16,287 bases of DNA, taken from assembly GCA_043804925.1 (NCBI GenBank), contig JAZDIP010000075.1, forward strand, positions 1-16,287. The letters run 5' to 3'. The stretch comes from ChocPot-Mid sp043804925. GTDB lineage: Bacteria; Bacteroidota; Ignavibacteria; Kapaibacteriales; UBA2268. A program made the translations under genes and the position numbers. The first letter of the stretch is position 1; the number at the start of each line of letters is the position of its first letter. The notes under the pieces are model-generated. The model saw only the letters and a program-made list of their open reading frames with translations. It made no database searches and had not been told where the DNA came from. Shown piece after piece: positions 1 through 7,068 of this stretch.

Positions 1-616
1 TAAACTCATCCAAGAAAGCCAATCTTTTGAGCATGATATCCGAACCGGTTTTAATCAATAATTCAGTCCATGGTTTTAAATGTGATAATTCAAATTTTCT
101 GCCCGAAGCAAAATCACTCAACAAACTATTCCTTTGTTTCAAAGCTCTTTTGTAATTCATCAAGTCTTCTATATAAATTTTACTTGCCTGGGATAATAAC
201 CTGTCAACGAAACTTCTCCTATGCTCTGGGGAACCGAATGTTATTGATTTATAATCGGGAGACAATATTACCATTGGCATTTCACCGATTATATCTTTAG
301 CCAAAAGATTATCACCAATTGTTGAAGATATCCTTTTTCGCTTTGACTTTTCGTAAGTTACACTGATTTTATATGGAATATCATTATCACTCACAGCTTT
401 TGCCATAACGGAATAGCTGTTATTACCTGTATTAATCAAAGAACTGTCGAGAACAGGTAAAAAACTTTTCGAGAATCCGCAAATCGAAACTGCTTCAAGA
501 ATACTCGTTTTTCCTGCACCATTCAAGCCATAAAAAACATTTAAACCAAAGTCTAAATCAATGCTCGTACCCAAATGATTACGAACATTTTCAATTGTGA
601 TGCCGGAAATTTTCAT
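1..616 (-). CDS. recF: RecF, DNA replication/repair ATPase, N-terminal part (C-terminus outside window)
   Basis: RecF is a cytoplasmic SMC-like ATPase that binds gapped DNA and helps load RecA with RecO and RecR. The reading frame is open from the ATG at 616 to the left edge, giving 205 residues of a protein usually about 360 long. It begins MKISGITIENVRNH, typical of RecF. A Walker A motif GLNGAGKTS lies at residues 30-38 and is followed by ILEAV, as in the family. Further on, the segment around residues 110-135 (MVILSPDYKSITFGSPEHRRSF) matches the conserved RecF region before the first coiled arm. The gene follows dnaN on the same strand after 174 bases, a widespread dnaN-recF order. No clear Shine-Dalgarno precedes the ATG; a 15-bp palindrome sits just upstream. 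Only the 3' end is missing, because of the window edge. Confidence 0.93.
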   Translation of the reverse strand, partial: MKISGITIENVRNHLGTSIDLDFGLNVFYGLNGAGKTSILEAVSICGFSKSFLPVLDSSLINTGNNSYSVMAKAVSDNDIPYKISVTYEKSKRKRISSTIGDNLLAKDIIGEMPMVILSPDYKSITFGSPEHRRSFVDRLLSQASKIYIEDLMNYKRALKQRNSLLSDFASGRKFELSHLKPWTELLIKTGSDIMLKRLAFLDEF

Positions 617-621
617 TTTAC

Positions 622-636
622 TTTATGCTGCATAAA
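622..636. repeat. 15-bp perfect palindrome just upstream of recF
   Basis: TTTATGC and GCATAAA are exact inverted copies around one central base, ending 6 bases from the recF ATG. The sense-strand stretch GCAGCATAAA in it also occurs just upstream of the dnaN ATG (GCAGCATAAATG). The palindrome and the shared decamer are seen directly; a regulatory role is only a guess. Confidence 0.4.
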
Positions 637-678
637 TCACAAGTAACATCTATTTTTTATAGACGTTTATGTTACCCA

Positions 679-718
679 TTATTTTTTTGTTTATCAAAAA
701 ATAATTCTAAAAAGAATT
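679..718 (-). terminator. Two adjacent AT-rich hairpins between dnaN and recF
   Basis: In the dnaN-recF spacer, AATTCT (703-708) pairs with AGAATT (713-718) around an AAAA loop. Next to it, TTTTTTG (683-689) pairs with CAAAAAA (695-701) around a 5-base loop, extendable by ATTA/TAAT with one bulged T. In the direction of transcription both lie downstream of dnaN and upstream of recF. They could form a leaky terminator or processing site that lowers recF expression. The stems are almost pure A/T, so stability is modest and the call is tentative. Confidence 0.3.
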
Positions 719-743
719 AAACTTTTAGAAAGTTAATCTTGAA

Positions 744-793
744 CTTTCTACTTTACGAACTTTACGAACTTTATAAACTTTATAAACTTTCTA
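744..793 (-). repeat. 9-bp tandem array anchored on the dnaN stop codon
   Basis: Four contiguous 9-mers, CTTTACGAA twice (751-759, 760-768) then CTTTATAAA twice (769-777, 778-786), are flanked on both sides by CTTTCTA (744-750 and 787-793). The right flank contains the dnaN TAG stop (791-793). Read in the sense of dnaN, the array stays open in frame after the stop, so read-through would add about 21 residues of a KVY/KVR repeat. Related CTTTATAAA units follow dut. Confidence 0.85.
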
Positions 794-1972
794 CTTAACC
801 CTTACAGGCATAATTAATGCTATCAAATCATCGGATTCAACTGTCGGTTTAATAATAACAGGCCTGCCAACTTCATAATACCTGATTTCAATATTGTTTT
901 CTTCAGTTTCACCGGAAAGATGTTCCAAAGCATCTTTCAGGTATCTTGAATTAAAAGCTGTTTCATAATGTTCACCGGCGTAATCACAGTTTAGTGTTTC
1001 GATGCCATGCGCCCCAGTTTCTTCATCGGCACCGTAAATGGTTAACGTATTATTTTCAAGATGTAGTTTAACCTGGGAAATAATTTCACTTGTTAAAATC
1101 GCTACCCTGTTGACAGCCGAGAAAAATTCACTTTGACTTAATATAATCTTAAAGCTGAATGTATCCGGGATAACAGACTCATAAGGGGGAAAATTCTCGT
1201 TTATCAATCTCGTGATAAAAACCGAATCGTTGAAATCAAAGCGGGCATGTGTTTTCTTGCCCCTGTTTTCTACAAATGACATCGAAATATCACCATCAAC
1301 TTTTTTCAATACCTCAACGGCACGTGCAGGGATAATAATGTCCAACTCTTTTGGATAAACCGGCTTATCATTACGGAGACATGCTTTTGCCAATCTGAAG
1401 CTGTCGGTTGCTACTGCATTTAAATAATTTTCCCTGAATTGAAACAAAACTCCGTTCATTGCAGGACGGAATTCATCTGTCGAAACAGCGTAAGCCGTTT
1501 TATTTGCCAATCTGACAATTTCTTCCTTTTTAAAGGCAATTGAATCTATTGAATCTTCAGCTTTTAATTTATCCGATTTTGATTTCCCGGATTCGATTAA
1601 TTCCGGAATTCTCAAATACTCGAGATGGCTCAATCCCATTAATGTATAGCTTCCTACAGGATTTTGGGTTTTTATCGTGATTTCGTAATTATCTTCATCG
1701 GTGTTAAAATCAAGCATACCCTGTGTCCCCAAAGCTTTGATTATTTCAATCAGCCGTCTGCCGGGAACAAGAATTTCGCCGTCAAGTTCTCCTTCGACTG
1801 CCACTTTAGTTTGAATGGTTATTTCCTGGTCAGTTGAAATTATCTTTAATTCGTTGTCTTTTAATGCAAAGTGTAAATGCTCAAGTACCGGAAGCGTTGA
1901 TTTTCTCGGTAGTGCCGGTAATACCTTTTGTAATCCGGTTTGAATTGCCTGTAAACTTGCTCTGAATTTCAT
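791..1972 (-). CDS. dnaN: DNA polymerase III beta subunit (sliding clamp)
   Basis: DnaN forms the ring-shaped homodimer that slides on DNA and tethers the replicative polymerase and repair factors. The 393-residue product fits the family length (about 365-395) and spans three clamp domains. It starts MKFRASLQAIQTGLQKVLPALPRK, a classic DnaN opening, has the conserved FRPAMNGVLF segment near the middle, and ends LIMPVRVK, matching the conserved MPxR-type C-terminus that lines the partner-binding pocket. The ATG at 1972 fits the family N-terminus; only a weak AGG lies upstream. recF follows on the same strand. dnaA, often upstream of dnaN, is absent here; the upstream neighbour is the divergent psd. 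A candidate Bacteroidota-type -7 box TAAATTTG is at 2054-2061 on the minus strand. Confidence 0.97.
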   Translation of the reverse strand: MKFRASLQAIQTGLQKVLPALPRKSTLPVLEHLHFALKDNELKIISTDQEITIQTKVAVEGELDGEILVPGRRLIEIIKALGTQGMLDFNTDEDNYEITIKTQNPVGSYTLMGLSHLEYLRIPELIESGKSKSDKLKAEDSIDSIAFKKEEIVRLANKTAYAVSTDEFRPAMNGVLFQFRENYLNAVATDSFRLAKACLRNDKPVYPKELDIIIPARAVEVLKKVDGDISMSFVENRGKKTHARFDFNDSVFITRLINENFPPYESVIPDTFSFKIILSQSEFFSAVNRVAILTSEIISQVKLHLENNTLTIYGADEETGAHGIETLNCDYAGEHYETAFNSRYLKDALEHLSGETEENNIEIRYYEVGRPVIIKPTVESDDLIALIMPVRVK

Positions 1973-2320
1973 TTATGCTGCCTGCTATCTATTTTTAATA
2001 ATTCTGTTTATTTTCTTTTTATTATATATACTTATTAATATTAAATTAAACTACAAATTTAACAAAAAATATCATAAATTAATAATATAAATTTCCACAA
2101 ATATTCATCAATTTTTGAAACGGCTTGATATCATTTATTTTCAAAAATAATTTAAATTAATAATAAATAACCTATATTTCGCCGAATGTTATAAATAGCT
2201 GTAATATAAAGAGCTTAGTTAGAACACTACAATATAAACAATTTTATTGTCTTTGAGCTTGAAATTACATTGATTAAATTGCATTTATCAAATGGTTATT
2301 TATTGATTTATTTTAAAAAA
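1973..2320. other. AT-rich gene-free spacer between divergent dnaN and psd
   Basis: This 348-base stretch has no convincing ORF and is very AT-rich, particularly 2010-2180. It should carry the divergent promoters of dnaN and psd. A minus-strand TAAATTTG (2054-2061) and a minus-strand TATTTTTG near 2140-2147 match the TAnnTTTG -7 element of Bacteroidota, but neither has an obvious TTG at the expected upstream spacing. Being next to dnaN, it was checked for an origin. The best DnaA-box-like word, ATTTCCACA near 2091-2099, matches TTATCCACA at only 7 of 9 positions, and no cluster is present. Confidence 0.5.
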
Positions 2321-2983
2321 ATGCTTACAAAATACGGGACAAGTAATATTATTATCATGCTCGGTTTGGGAATAATCCTCATTATTACAGGATTACTATT
2401 AAACAAACTATGGATTAGTCTTATTTTAGAAATCCTTGGAATCCTCCTAATTGCTTTTACTTTATGGTTTTTCCGTGACCCTGATAGAAAGATTCCGGAT
2501 TCTGCCATAAATGATAATTCGATAATTTTATCCCCGGCTGATGGCAAAGTCGTTGAGATTGTTGAGGAAACGGAAAATGTTTACTTGAAAGACAAATGTA
2601 TTCGAATCAGCATTTTTCTTTCTCCTTTGGATGTTCATGTGAACCGTTCACCTGTAACCGGAAAAATAGAATATTTCAAATATCATCCGGGTAAATATCT
2701 TGTAGCATGGCATCCTAAGTCTTCCTCGAAAAACGAGCAGACTCATATTGGTGTTATTAACGAACATGGCAAGATATTTTTCAAGCAAATTGTTGGTGTG
2801 CTTGCCCGCCGGTTAGTTTGGGATATTAAGGAAGGGGATTCGCTAAAAGTTGGACAACGCTTCGGCATGATGAAATTCGGTTCGAGGATGGATATATCTG
2901 TTCACCCAAATTCAGAGATTAAAGTTAAAGTTGGTGATAAGGTTATAGCAGGGATAACGGAAATTGCAAAATTGAAGAAATAA
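2321..2983 (+). CDS. psd: Phosphatidylserine decarboxylase proenzyme (short PSD-A type)
   Basis: The enzyme decarboxylates phosphatidylserine to phosphatidylethanolamine at the inner membrane, using a pyruvoyl group made by self-cleavage. From the ATG at 2321 the protein has 220 residues, the size of the short PSD-A class. An N-terminal hydrophobic region (about residues 8-50, two likely membrane segments) leads into WFFRDPDR (49-56). Then come SPADGKVVEI (71-80), the substrate/catalytic HVNR (106-109), and FGSR (186-189), whose Gly-Ser bond (187-188) is the expected cleavage site making the pyruvoyl serine. The frame is open upstream to a TTG at 2270, but the 17 extra residues do not look like the family, so the ATG is preferred. 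The gene is divergent from dnaN and its stop lies 5 bases from the stop of the convergent kelch gene. The serine synthase partner pssA is not in the window. Confidence 0.93.
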   Translation: MLTKYGTSNIIIMLGLGIILIITGLLLNKLWISLILEILGILLIAFTLWFFRDPDRKIPDSAINDNSIILSPADGKVVEIVEETENVYLKDKCIRISIFLSPLDVHVNRSPVTGKIEYFKYHPGKYLVAWHPKSSSKNEQTHIGVINEHGKIFFKQIVGVLARRLVWDIKEGDSLKVGQRFGMMKFGSRMDISVHPNSEIKVKVGDKVIAGITEIAKLKK

Positions 2984-2988
2984 ATTGA

Positions 2989-4290
2989 CTAAAAAACTAA
3001 AAATTTATCCATTAAATACTCCATCCCTGCCCGTACCCTTACAAAATACACTCCCGATGGTAAGTTATCAAACGGGATTACCTCTCTGTTCCAACCTCTC
3101 TGTACTTGATAATTTTCTTTTAAGACACTTTTACCATGCAAATTGAATATTTCAATATCAGCATTTTTGTTTTCAGGCAAGCAAAAATCGAGAATCAGTT
3201 CGTTGTTGGAGTTGATGAATGTTTTTATTTCCGGTTGATTGCTATGGTAATCGGTAACTGAAATTGGAATTGAATCTAAGATGAAAAGCCAAGTATCATC
3301 AGGCATTTGATTTTTCTTTGAAACTCCTCCAAATAATAAGGCTTTATCTATATCTATTTGAGCCATTGCAGGGTAATACCTATCAGAGGGATGTTCTTTA
3401 ATGTTCAATTTATACCAACATTTTTCATAAAAGTTGAATACCCATGTTGAATCATACCAGGTATCGTTTGTTGATATGGTATTTGTTGATCCTCCAAAAA
3501 TTACTGAAATACCCTCATTTATTTTTGCACTACAATGACCACTAATAATCGGAATTTTTATTTTGACATCATTTAAAAATCTCCAAGAATTATCCTCAAG
3601 ATTAAATATCCAGTTTTCGTTATAACCATTTGGTATACTTGGAGCTCCTCCACAAATAAGCACTTTGTTATTTAATAAATTTATAAGTTTATGTCCTTCA
3701 CGTCCTTTTGGAAAACCATAATCTAAAAATTTCCAAGAATTCTGATTAATATTATAAAACCAAGTAATACTTGTATTGGTATATCCCCAAGTTGAATCAT
3801 AGATTGCTCCACCATATACAATAGCTAAACTATCATTTAGTTTTGCCATTCCACATTTTATTGTTGCTTGTGGTAGATGTATCTTATCATACGCAGAAGG
3901 ATTAAGTTTACTCCAATTTAAGCTGTTACTATTAAATAACCATAAATCATCAAAATCATTATAATCATCACATCCACCAAAAAGTAATACTATTGAATCT
4001 GATATAGCACACATACTGTGATAAAAACGTGCTTCAGGTGAATTAGAACAAATAATTTTACTCCAGTTATTTGAAGATAAATTATAAATCCAAGTATCAT
4101 TCAAAGCACCAATATCATTTCCACCACCAAATAATAAAACTTTTTGATTACCTATATTAGCCATTCCATGAGCAACACGATAGCCGGGATTATTTTCAGG
4201 ATTAAGTTTTTCCCAATGACCTAATTGCGAAAACGAACAAACGAAAAGCAAAGGAATGAAAAGAGCAGATATGAGCAACAATTTTTTCAT
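2989..4290 (-). CDS. Secreted kelch-repeat beta-propeller protein with type IX secretion (Por) sorting domain
   Basis: The 433-residue product starts with a Sec signal peptide (MKKLLLISALFIPLLFVCSFSQ, cleavage near 21). Six kelch repeats follow (about residues 38-345), each with a Gly-Gly pair (FGGG, FGGC, YGGA, CGGA, FGGS, FGGV) and a later aromatic pattern such as TWIYN...NNWSKI, so a six-bladed propeller is likely. The last 85 residues look like a type A Por C-terminal domain: IEIFNLHGKSV, then LPSGVYFVRV and a basic/hydrophobic end (MDKFLVF). By family knowledge this tail sends proteins through the type IX system to the cell surface. The ligand is unknown. The gene begins 23 bases after the HEPN gene on the same strand and ends 5 bases from the convergent psd stop. 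It looks more AT-rich than its flanks, possibly an accessory gene. Confidence 0.88.
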   Translation of the reverse strand: MKKLLLISALFIPLLFVCSFSQLGHWEKLNPENNPGYRVAHGMANIGNQKVLLFGGGNDIGALNDTWIYNLSSNNWSKIICSNSPEARFYHSMCAISDSIVLLFGGCDDYNDFDDLWLFNSNSLNWSKLNPSAYDKIHLPQATIKCGMAKLNDSLAIVYGGAIYDSTWGYTNTSITWFYNINQNSWKFLDYGFPKGREGHKLINLLNNKVLICGGAPSIPNGYNENWIFNLEDNSWRFLNDVKIKIPIISGHCSAKINEGISVIFGGSTNTISTNDTWYDSTWVFNFYEKCWYKLNIKEHPSDRYYPAMAQIDIDKALLFGGVSKKNQMPDDTWLFILDSIPISVTDYHSNQPEIKTFINSNNELILDFCLPENKNADIEIFNLHGKSVLKENYQVQRGWNREVIPFDNLPSGVYFVRVRAGMEYLMDKFLVF

Positions 4291-4313
4291 GAGTTATCAA
4301 ATAATCTGATTAT

Positions 4314-4712
4314 TCAACCGATTTCTTTGGAAATGTAGGTGTTGATACTATCAATGAATTCTTTTGCTTGTTTAAACCAGTCAGGTAATACTTCAGGGTC
4401 AGGTTCGATGAAATCATCGTAATCATTTTCCTGTCGTGCTTTAAATAAAGTGTTATATAATTTACTGTGTTCTTGATTTATTATATCCTTTAATACAAGT
4501 TGTTGATGAAACAATATCATTGTTCCCTTATGTGTTTTACTTGAAAAACCTATAAATGAGAGTATTGCGTTAACAGCATAAAAGCAAGAATAGTAAAGCC
4601 GGTTAATGGCAGTTGCATAGAATTTATTTCTTAGATGTTCTTCAACTTCATTAAGTGTAGAATATGCCTTTGATATTCTGTATTTTATCAGGTCTGCCTT
4701 TTTTTCATTCAT
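4314..4712 (-). CDS. HEPN-domain protein, probable toxin of a HEPN/MNT module
   Basis: A 132-residue all-helical protein of the HEPN family (higher eukaryote/prokaryote nucleotide-binding). It shows the family pattern of an early helix with NRLYYSCFYAVNAIL (38-51) and then LFKARQENDYDDF (89-101). HEPN proteins in such pairs are typically RNases whose activity is restrained by the partner nucleotidyltransferase. The usual RNase motif Rx4-6H is not present in the expected position; instead there is R93-QEN-D97-Y98, seen in the R...DY branch of the family, so nuclease activity is uncertain. Tyr98 might be a target of the partner's nucleotidyl transfer, by analogy with the MntA-HEPN system, but this is inference. 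The ATG at 4712 overlaps the upstream nucleotidyltransferase by 4 bases (ATGA), indicating translational coupling. Confidence 0.85.
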   Translation of the reverse strand: MNEKKADLIKYRISKAYSTLNEVEEHLRNKFYATAINRLYYSCFYAVNAILSFIGFSSKTHKGTMILFHQQLVLKDIINQEHSKLYNTLFKARQENDYDDFIEPDPEVLPDWFKQAKEFIDSINTYISKEIG

Positions 4713-5017
4713 ATCATTCGCATATCTTTGGATAGGTTTTGATAAAATTCAGTTTCATGATAAATTTGATTGTTATTCCAAAACTCCTTTGAACGAACTG
4801 CAATACTTGTCATTATATAGTTTGCTAATTCTATATTATAAACTGAATCCCAGATTTTTTCTTTTCTTTTGCCGTCAACTTTTCCGGGAACCAATACAAG
4901 TACATCCCAGTCTGAATCCTCACTGTGTGTCCCTCTTGCCCTCGAACCAAAAAGATAAATTTCTGCTTCCGGTTCGATAGCAATTACTGCCTCTTTTATT
5001 TCACTTAATATTCCCAT
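4709..5017 (-). CDS. Minimal nucleotidyltransferase (MNT, MntA-like), probable antitoxin partner
   Basis: A 102-residue protein of the polymerase-beta superfamily, the minimal nucleotidyltransferase type. The signature GS-x10-DxD is exact: G24-S25, ten residues, then D36-W37-D38 (GSRARGTHSEDSDWDVLV). The Asp pair binds metal and the GS loop the nucleotide triphosphate. In characterised MNT/HEPN systems (MntA) this enzyme transfers AMP to the HEPN partner and blocks its toxicity; the same role is inferred here from the 4-base overlap with a HEPN gene. The ATG at 5017 has an AGGA 4 bases upstream in the sense strand. The pair is flanked by chromosomal genes (dut and the kelch gene), with no transposase or integrase nearby. 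Confidence 0.88.
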   Translation of the reverse strand: MGILSEIKEAVIAIEPEAEIYLFGSRARGTHSEDSDWDVLVLVPGKVDGKRKEKIWDSVYNIELANYIMTSIAVRSKEFWNNNQIYHETEFYQNLSKDMRMI

Positions 5018-5105
5018 AACATCCTAATTTATTATAAATAAACGAGAAAAACAAAAAAATATTTATCATTAAATTTCCGATAGCCTGAAACATTCAATCT
5101 TTCTA

Positions 5106-5130
5106 CTTTACAAACTTTATAAACTTTAAA
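5106..5130 (-). repeat. Short 9-bp tandem repeat at the dut stop codon
   Basis: CTTTACAAA (5106-5114) and CTTTATAAA (5115-5123) are followed by a partial CTTTAAA (5124-5130) that contains the dut TAA stop (5126-5128). A CTTTCTA precedes it, as beside the dnaN array. In the dut reading frame the array gives a TAA every 9 bases, so it acts as serial stops. CTTTATAAA is the same unit as after dnaN, 4.3 kb away. Confidence 0.7.
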
Positions 5131-5572
5131 CTCCTGTACTGCCAAAACCTCCACTACCTCTTTCGGTATCGGGTAAAACATCCACAAACTGCCAATTTAC
5201 GCTTTCATATTGAGCTACGACCAACTGAGCTATTCTATCACCACGCTTAATTTCGAAATCCTCTTTGCCGAAATTAGCAAGAATTATTTTTATTTCCCCC
5301 CTGTAATCACTGTCAATCGTTCCGGGAGCATTCAAAGCAAATATACCATTTTTAATAGCTAATCCGCTTCGGGAACGCACCTGGCATTCATAACCGGGTT
5401 CGAGTGCTATAGCAAGGGAAGTTGGAATAAGGGCAACTGCACCGCTTTTTATTATAACCGGTTCTTTTATTGCGGCAACAATATCCATTCCCGCAGAACC
5501 TGATGTGGTATAATCCGGAAGAGGTAAGTCATTAAAATCTCCTGAAAGTCTTGTTATTTTTACTTGTATCAT
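5126..5572 (-). CDS. dut: Deoxyuridine 5'-triphosphate nucleotidohydrolase (dUTPase)
   Basis: Dut hydrolyses dUTP to dUMP and pyrophosphate, keeping uracil out of DNA and supplying dUMP for thymidylate synthesis; the enzyme is a homotrimer. All five family motifs are present in order in 148 residues: motif 1 AGMDIVA (27-33), motif 2 RSRSGLAIKNG (66-76), motif 3 NAPGTIDSDYRGEI (81-94) with the catalytic Asp, motif 4 GDRIAQLVV (111-119), and the glycine-rich motif 5 RGSGGFGSTG (138-147). The frame is open further upstream to a TTG at 5617, with an ATG at 5605, but the ATG at 5572 (MIQVKI) matches the normal family start. It stands alone on the minus strand, divergent from the ligase gene. Its stop codon lies inside a short 9-mer tandem repeat. 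Confidence 0.97.
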   Translation of the reverse strand: MIQVKITRLSGDFNDLPLPDYTTSGSAGMDIVAAIKEPVIIKSGAVALIPTSLAIALEPGYECQVRSRSGLAIKNGIFALNAPGTIDSDYRGEIKIILANFGKEDFEIKRGDRIAQLVVAQYESVNWQFVDVLPDTERGSGGFGSTGV

Positions 5573-5662
5573 TTTTTTTGAATCTGTTATAAATATAAAA
5601 ATCATTTGAAAAATCAAAAATAATGAAAAATGTTTTGCCGTACATATTATTTTTTTATTTAA

Positions 5663-5670
5663 TATTTTTG
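5663..5670 (+). promoter_or_regulatory. Candidate Bacteroidota-type -7 element upstream of the ligase gene
   Basis: TATTTTTG matches the TAnnTTTG consensus and ends 18 bases before the ATG at 5689. A TTTTG word lies about 26 bases upstream, somewhat too far for the usual -33 TTG spacing of about 19-21. In AT-rich DNA such a match can occur by chance. Confidence 0.3.
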
Positions 5671-5688
5671 TAGTATGTTTACTTTGTT

Positions 5689-6615
5689 ATGATTATAATA
5701 TGCGACAATATTGATTTTGCTGTTAAGAATGGATTTGGGAATTATGATGATTACTCAATTCTGAAGGACAATTCTATTAAAATTATTACTGATGTTTTGT
5801 TTGGGAAAAACAAAAAAGTCTGTTTTTCAATTGACAAAAGAGTAAAATTTTGGAATTATTTATTTATAATCGAATTTGCTGAAGAGTCTCAATATGACGC
5901 CATAATTTCTTTAGCTCAAAGCAAGAATATTCCTGATAAGTTATTGTGTCTTGCGGGAAGCGGGAAAAATTTTCATGGATTTCATCAAAGAAAATGGGAG
6001 GCATTGCAAGGAAACATTCATCTTACAGCTTATTTTAAACCAAACCAAAAAATTGAAAATTTTGGTACAGGATTTCTTATTCTTTCGGCAATATCTGTTG
6101 TTCAGTCCATTGATGAAATAATGGCATTGAAACACAGAGCAACCATTAAATGGGTAAACGATATATTAATTGACAATTCTAAGGTAAGCGGAGTGTTGGC
6201 TCATGCCATGTCGAAAGGAGAAATTGTTACAGATGCTATATTGGGTATTGGTTTAAATGTTGAATCCAAACCAAATATTGAAGCTACTTCTTTTATTCCA
6301 AATTCTGCTTGTTTAAATGATTTTTTAAGTGATGATACAAAAGTTGAAGTCAAGGATGTTTTGGTTGATTTGATGAATCATCTGGCATCTAATTATATTT
6401 TGCTTTCTGAAAATAAATATGGAACATTGCTTGAAATGTATAAAAACAGGATGAATATATTCGGCAAAAATATTATAGTTATGACAGACGAAAGAGATGG
6501 TTCAAGCAAATTTAGTTGTGAAGGTAGAGTAAATGATTTAGGAGATAATTTGGAAATATTCCTTGATGGAGTTAAAGAACCAATCACCGGTGGAAGGATT
6601 ATTATAAAAGGATAA
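5689..6615 (+). CDS. Biotin/lipoate protein ligase superfamily enzyme (BirA-like, divergent)
   Basis: The 308-residue protein has the ligase core seen in BirA: RKWEALQGNIHL (101-112, equivalent to the RxWxSxxGNL segment), IKWVNDIL (153-160, like KWPNDL), SKVSGVL (164-170) whose Lys165 corresponds to the substrate-binding lysine, GIGLNV (186-191), and a C-terminal EPITGGRIII (about 296-305) resembling the BPL C-terminal domain. By family, such enzymes activate biotin or a lipoyl-type acid with ATP and attach it to a lysine of a carboxylase or dehydrogenase. Two oddities: there is no DNA-binding helix-turn-helix, and the usual GRGRxGR loop is replaced by AGSGKNFHGFHQRKW. About 50 extra residues precede the core. 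The substrate cannot be decided from sequence. A small lipoprotein gene follows after 4 bases, so the two probably form an operon. Confidence 0.72.
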   Translation: MIIICDNIDFAVKNGFGNYDDYSILKDNSIKIITDVLFGKNKKVCFSIDKRVKFWNYLFIIEFAEESQYDAIISLAQSKNIPDKLLCLAGSGKNFHGFHQRKWEALQGNIHLTAYFKPNQKIENFGTGFLILSAISVVQSIDEIMALKHRATIKWVNDILIDNSKVSGVLAHAMSKGEIVTDAILGIGLNVESKPNIEATSFIPNSACLNDFLSDDTKVEVKDVLVDLMNHLASNYILLSENKYGTLLEMYKNRMNIFGKNIIVMTDERDGSSKFSCEGRVNDLGDNLEIFLDGVKEPITGGRIIIKG

Positions 6616-6619
6616 ACGC

Positions 6620-7048
6620 ATGAATAGAATATATTTCGGACTAACTTTACTTTTTGTATTGGTTTCTTGCGGGAGCAGTTACAGACCAATTGAAATCAAT
6701 AAATTATACAGATTTTATACGACATCATCACCGATTGTTAATACCTCAGACTTAGGTTCAAAGGAATATAAATTTCTTGAATCAGCAATCGACACCATGA
6801 AGAAGGATACGAAATTAAAAATCAATATTGTCAGTTTCAGAGAAGAAGGATATTATGATTTGATAAATAACGAAAATTGTTCAGTAACAAAAATCGCAAG
6901 AGATTACTTAATGCAAAAGGGAATTGAACAAAACAGAATTACTCATGCTTTCGGCAAAGCGGATTTAGACAAAAATATTTCACATCAGGGATTAGCGGTA
7001 GGAAAATCCACGTCAAATTGTTGGCTCGAAATTCAATTGTATTATTGA
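6620..7048 (+). CDS. Small lipoprotein with degenerate OmpA-like domain
   Basis: A 142-residue protein with a lipoprotein signal: a hydrophobic stretch followed by the lipobox LVSC, with the lipidated Cys at 17 and GSS after it. The remainder, from about residue 45, follows the OmpA-like fold: an INIVSFREEG strand where OmpA has the GHTD region, then a helix SVTKIARDYLMQKGIEQNRITHAFG (about 92-116) that mirrors the RAxxVxxYLxxxGIxxxRIxxxGxG stretch. The peptidoglycan-binding Asp and Arg of standard OmpA domains are not clearly kept, so binding may be lost or changed. It probably sits in the outer or inner membrane facing the periplasm. It starts 4 bases after the ligase gene, with AAAAGG about 8 bases upstream of the ATG. 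Function unknown. Confidence 0.7.
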   Translation: MNRIYFGLTLLFVLVSCGSSYRPIEINKLYRFYTTSSPIVNTSDLGSKEYKFLESAIDTMKKDTKLKINIVSFREEGYYDLINNENCSVTKIARDYLMQKGIEQNRITHAFGKADLDKNISHQGLAVGKSTSNCWLEIQLYY

Positions 7049-7068
7049 ATTTTTATAAAATACTCAAT
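7044..7068. terminator. Possible shared hairpin between convergent lipoprotein and ferredoxin genes
   Basis: ATTGA (7044-7048) and TCAAT (7064-7068) are inverted copies. Between them, TTTT and AAAA can pair around a short loop, with small bulges. Each arm contains the stop codon of one of the two convergent genes. The stem is AT-rich and weak, so a bidirectional terminator is only plausible. Confidence 0.3.

Noticed and set aside
70..300. Plus-strand 76-residue ORF
   Set aside because: It lies opposite the recF reading frame, which has clear family motifs.
1973..2320. Chromosomal origin next to dnaN
   Set aside because: AT-rich but with no cluster of DnaA boxes; the best word matches only 7 of 9 positions, and dnaA is not adjacent.
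2270..2320. TTG start for psd
   Set aside because: It adds 17 residues not typical of PSD-A proteins; the ATG at 2321 gives the usual length.
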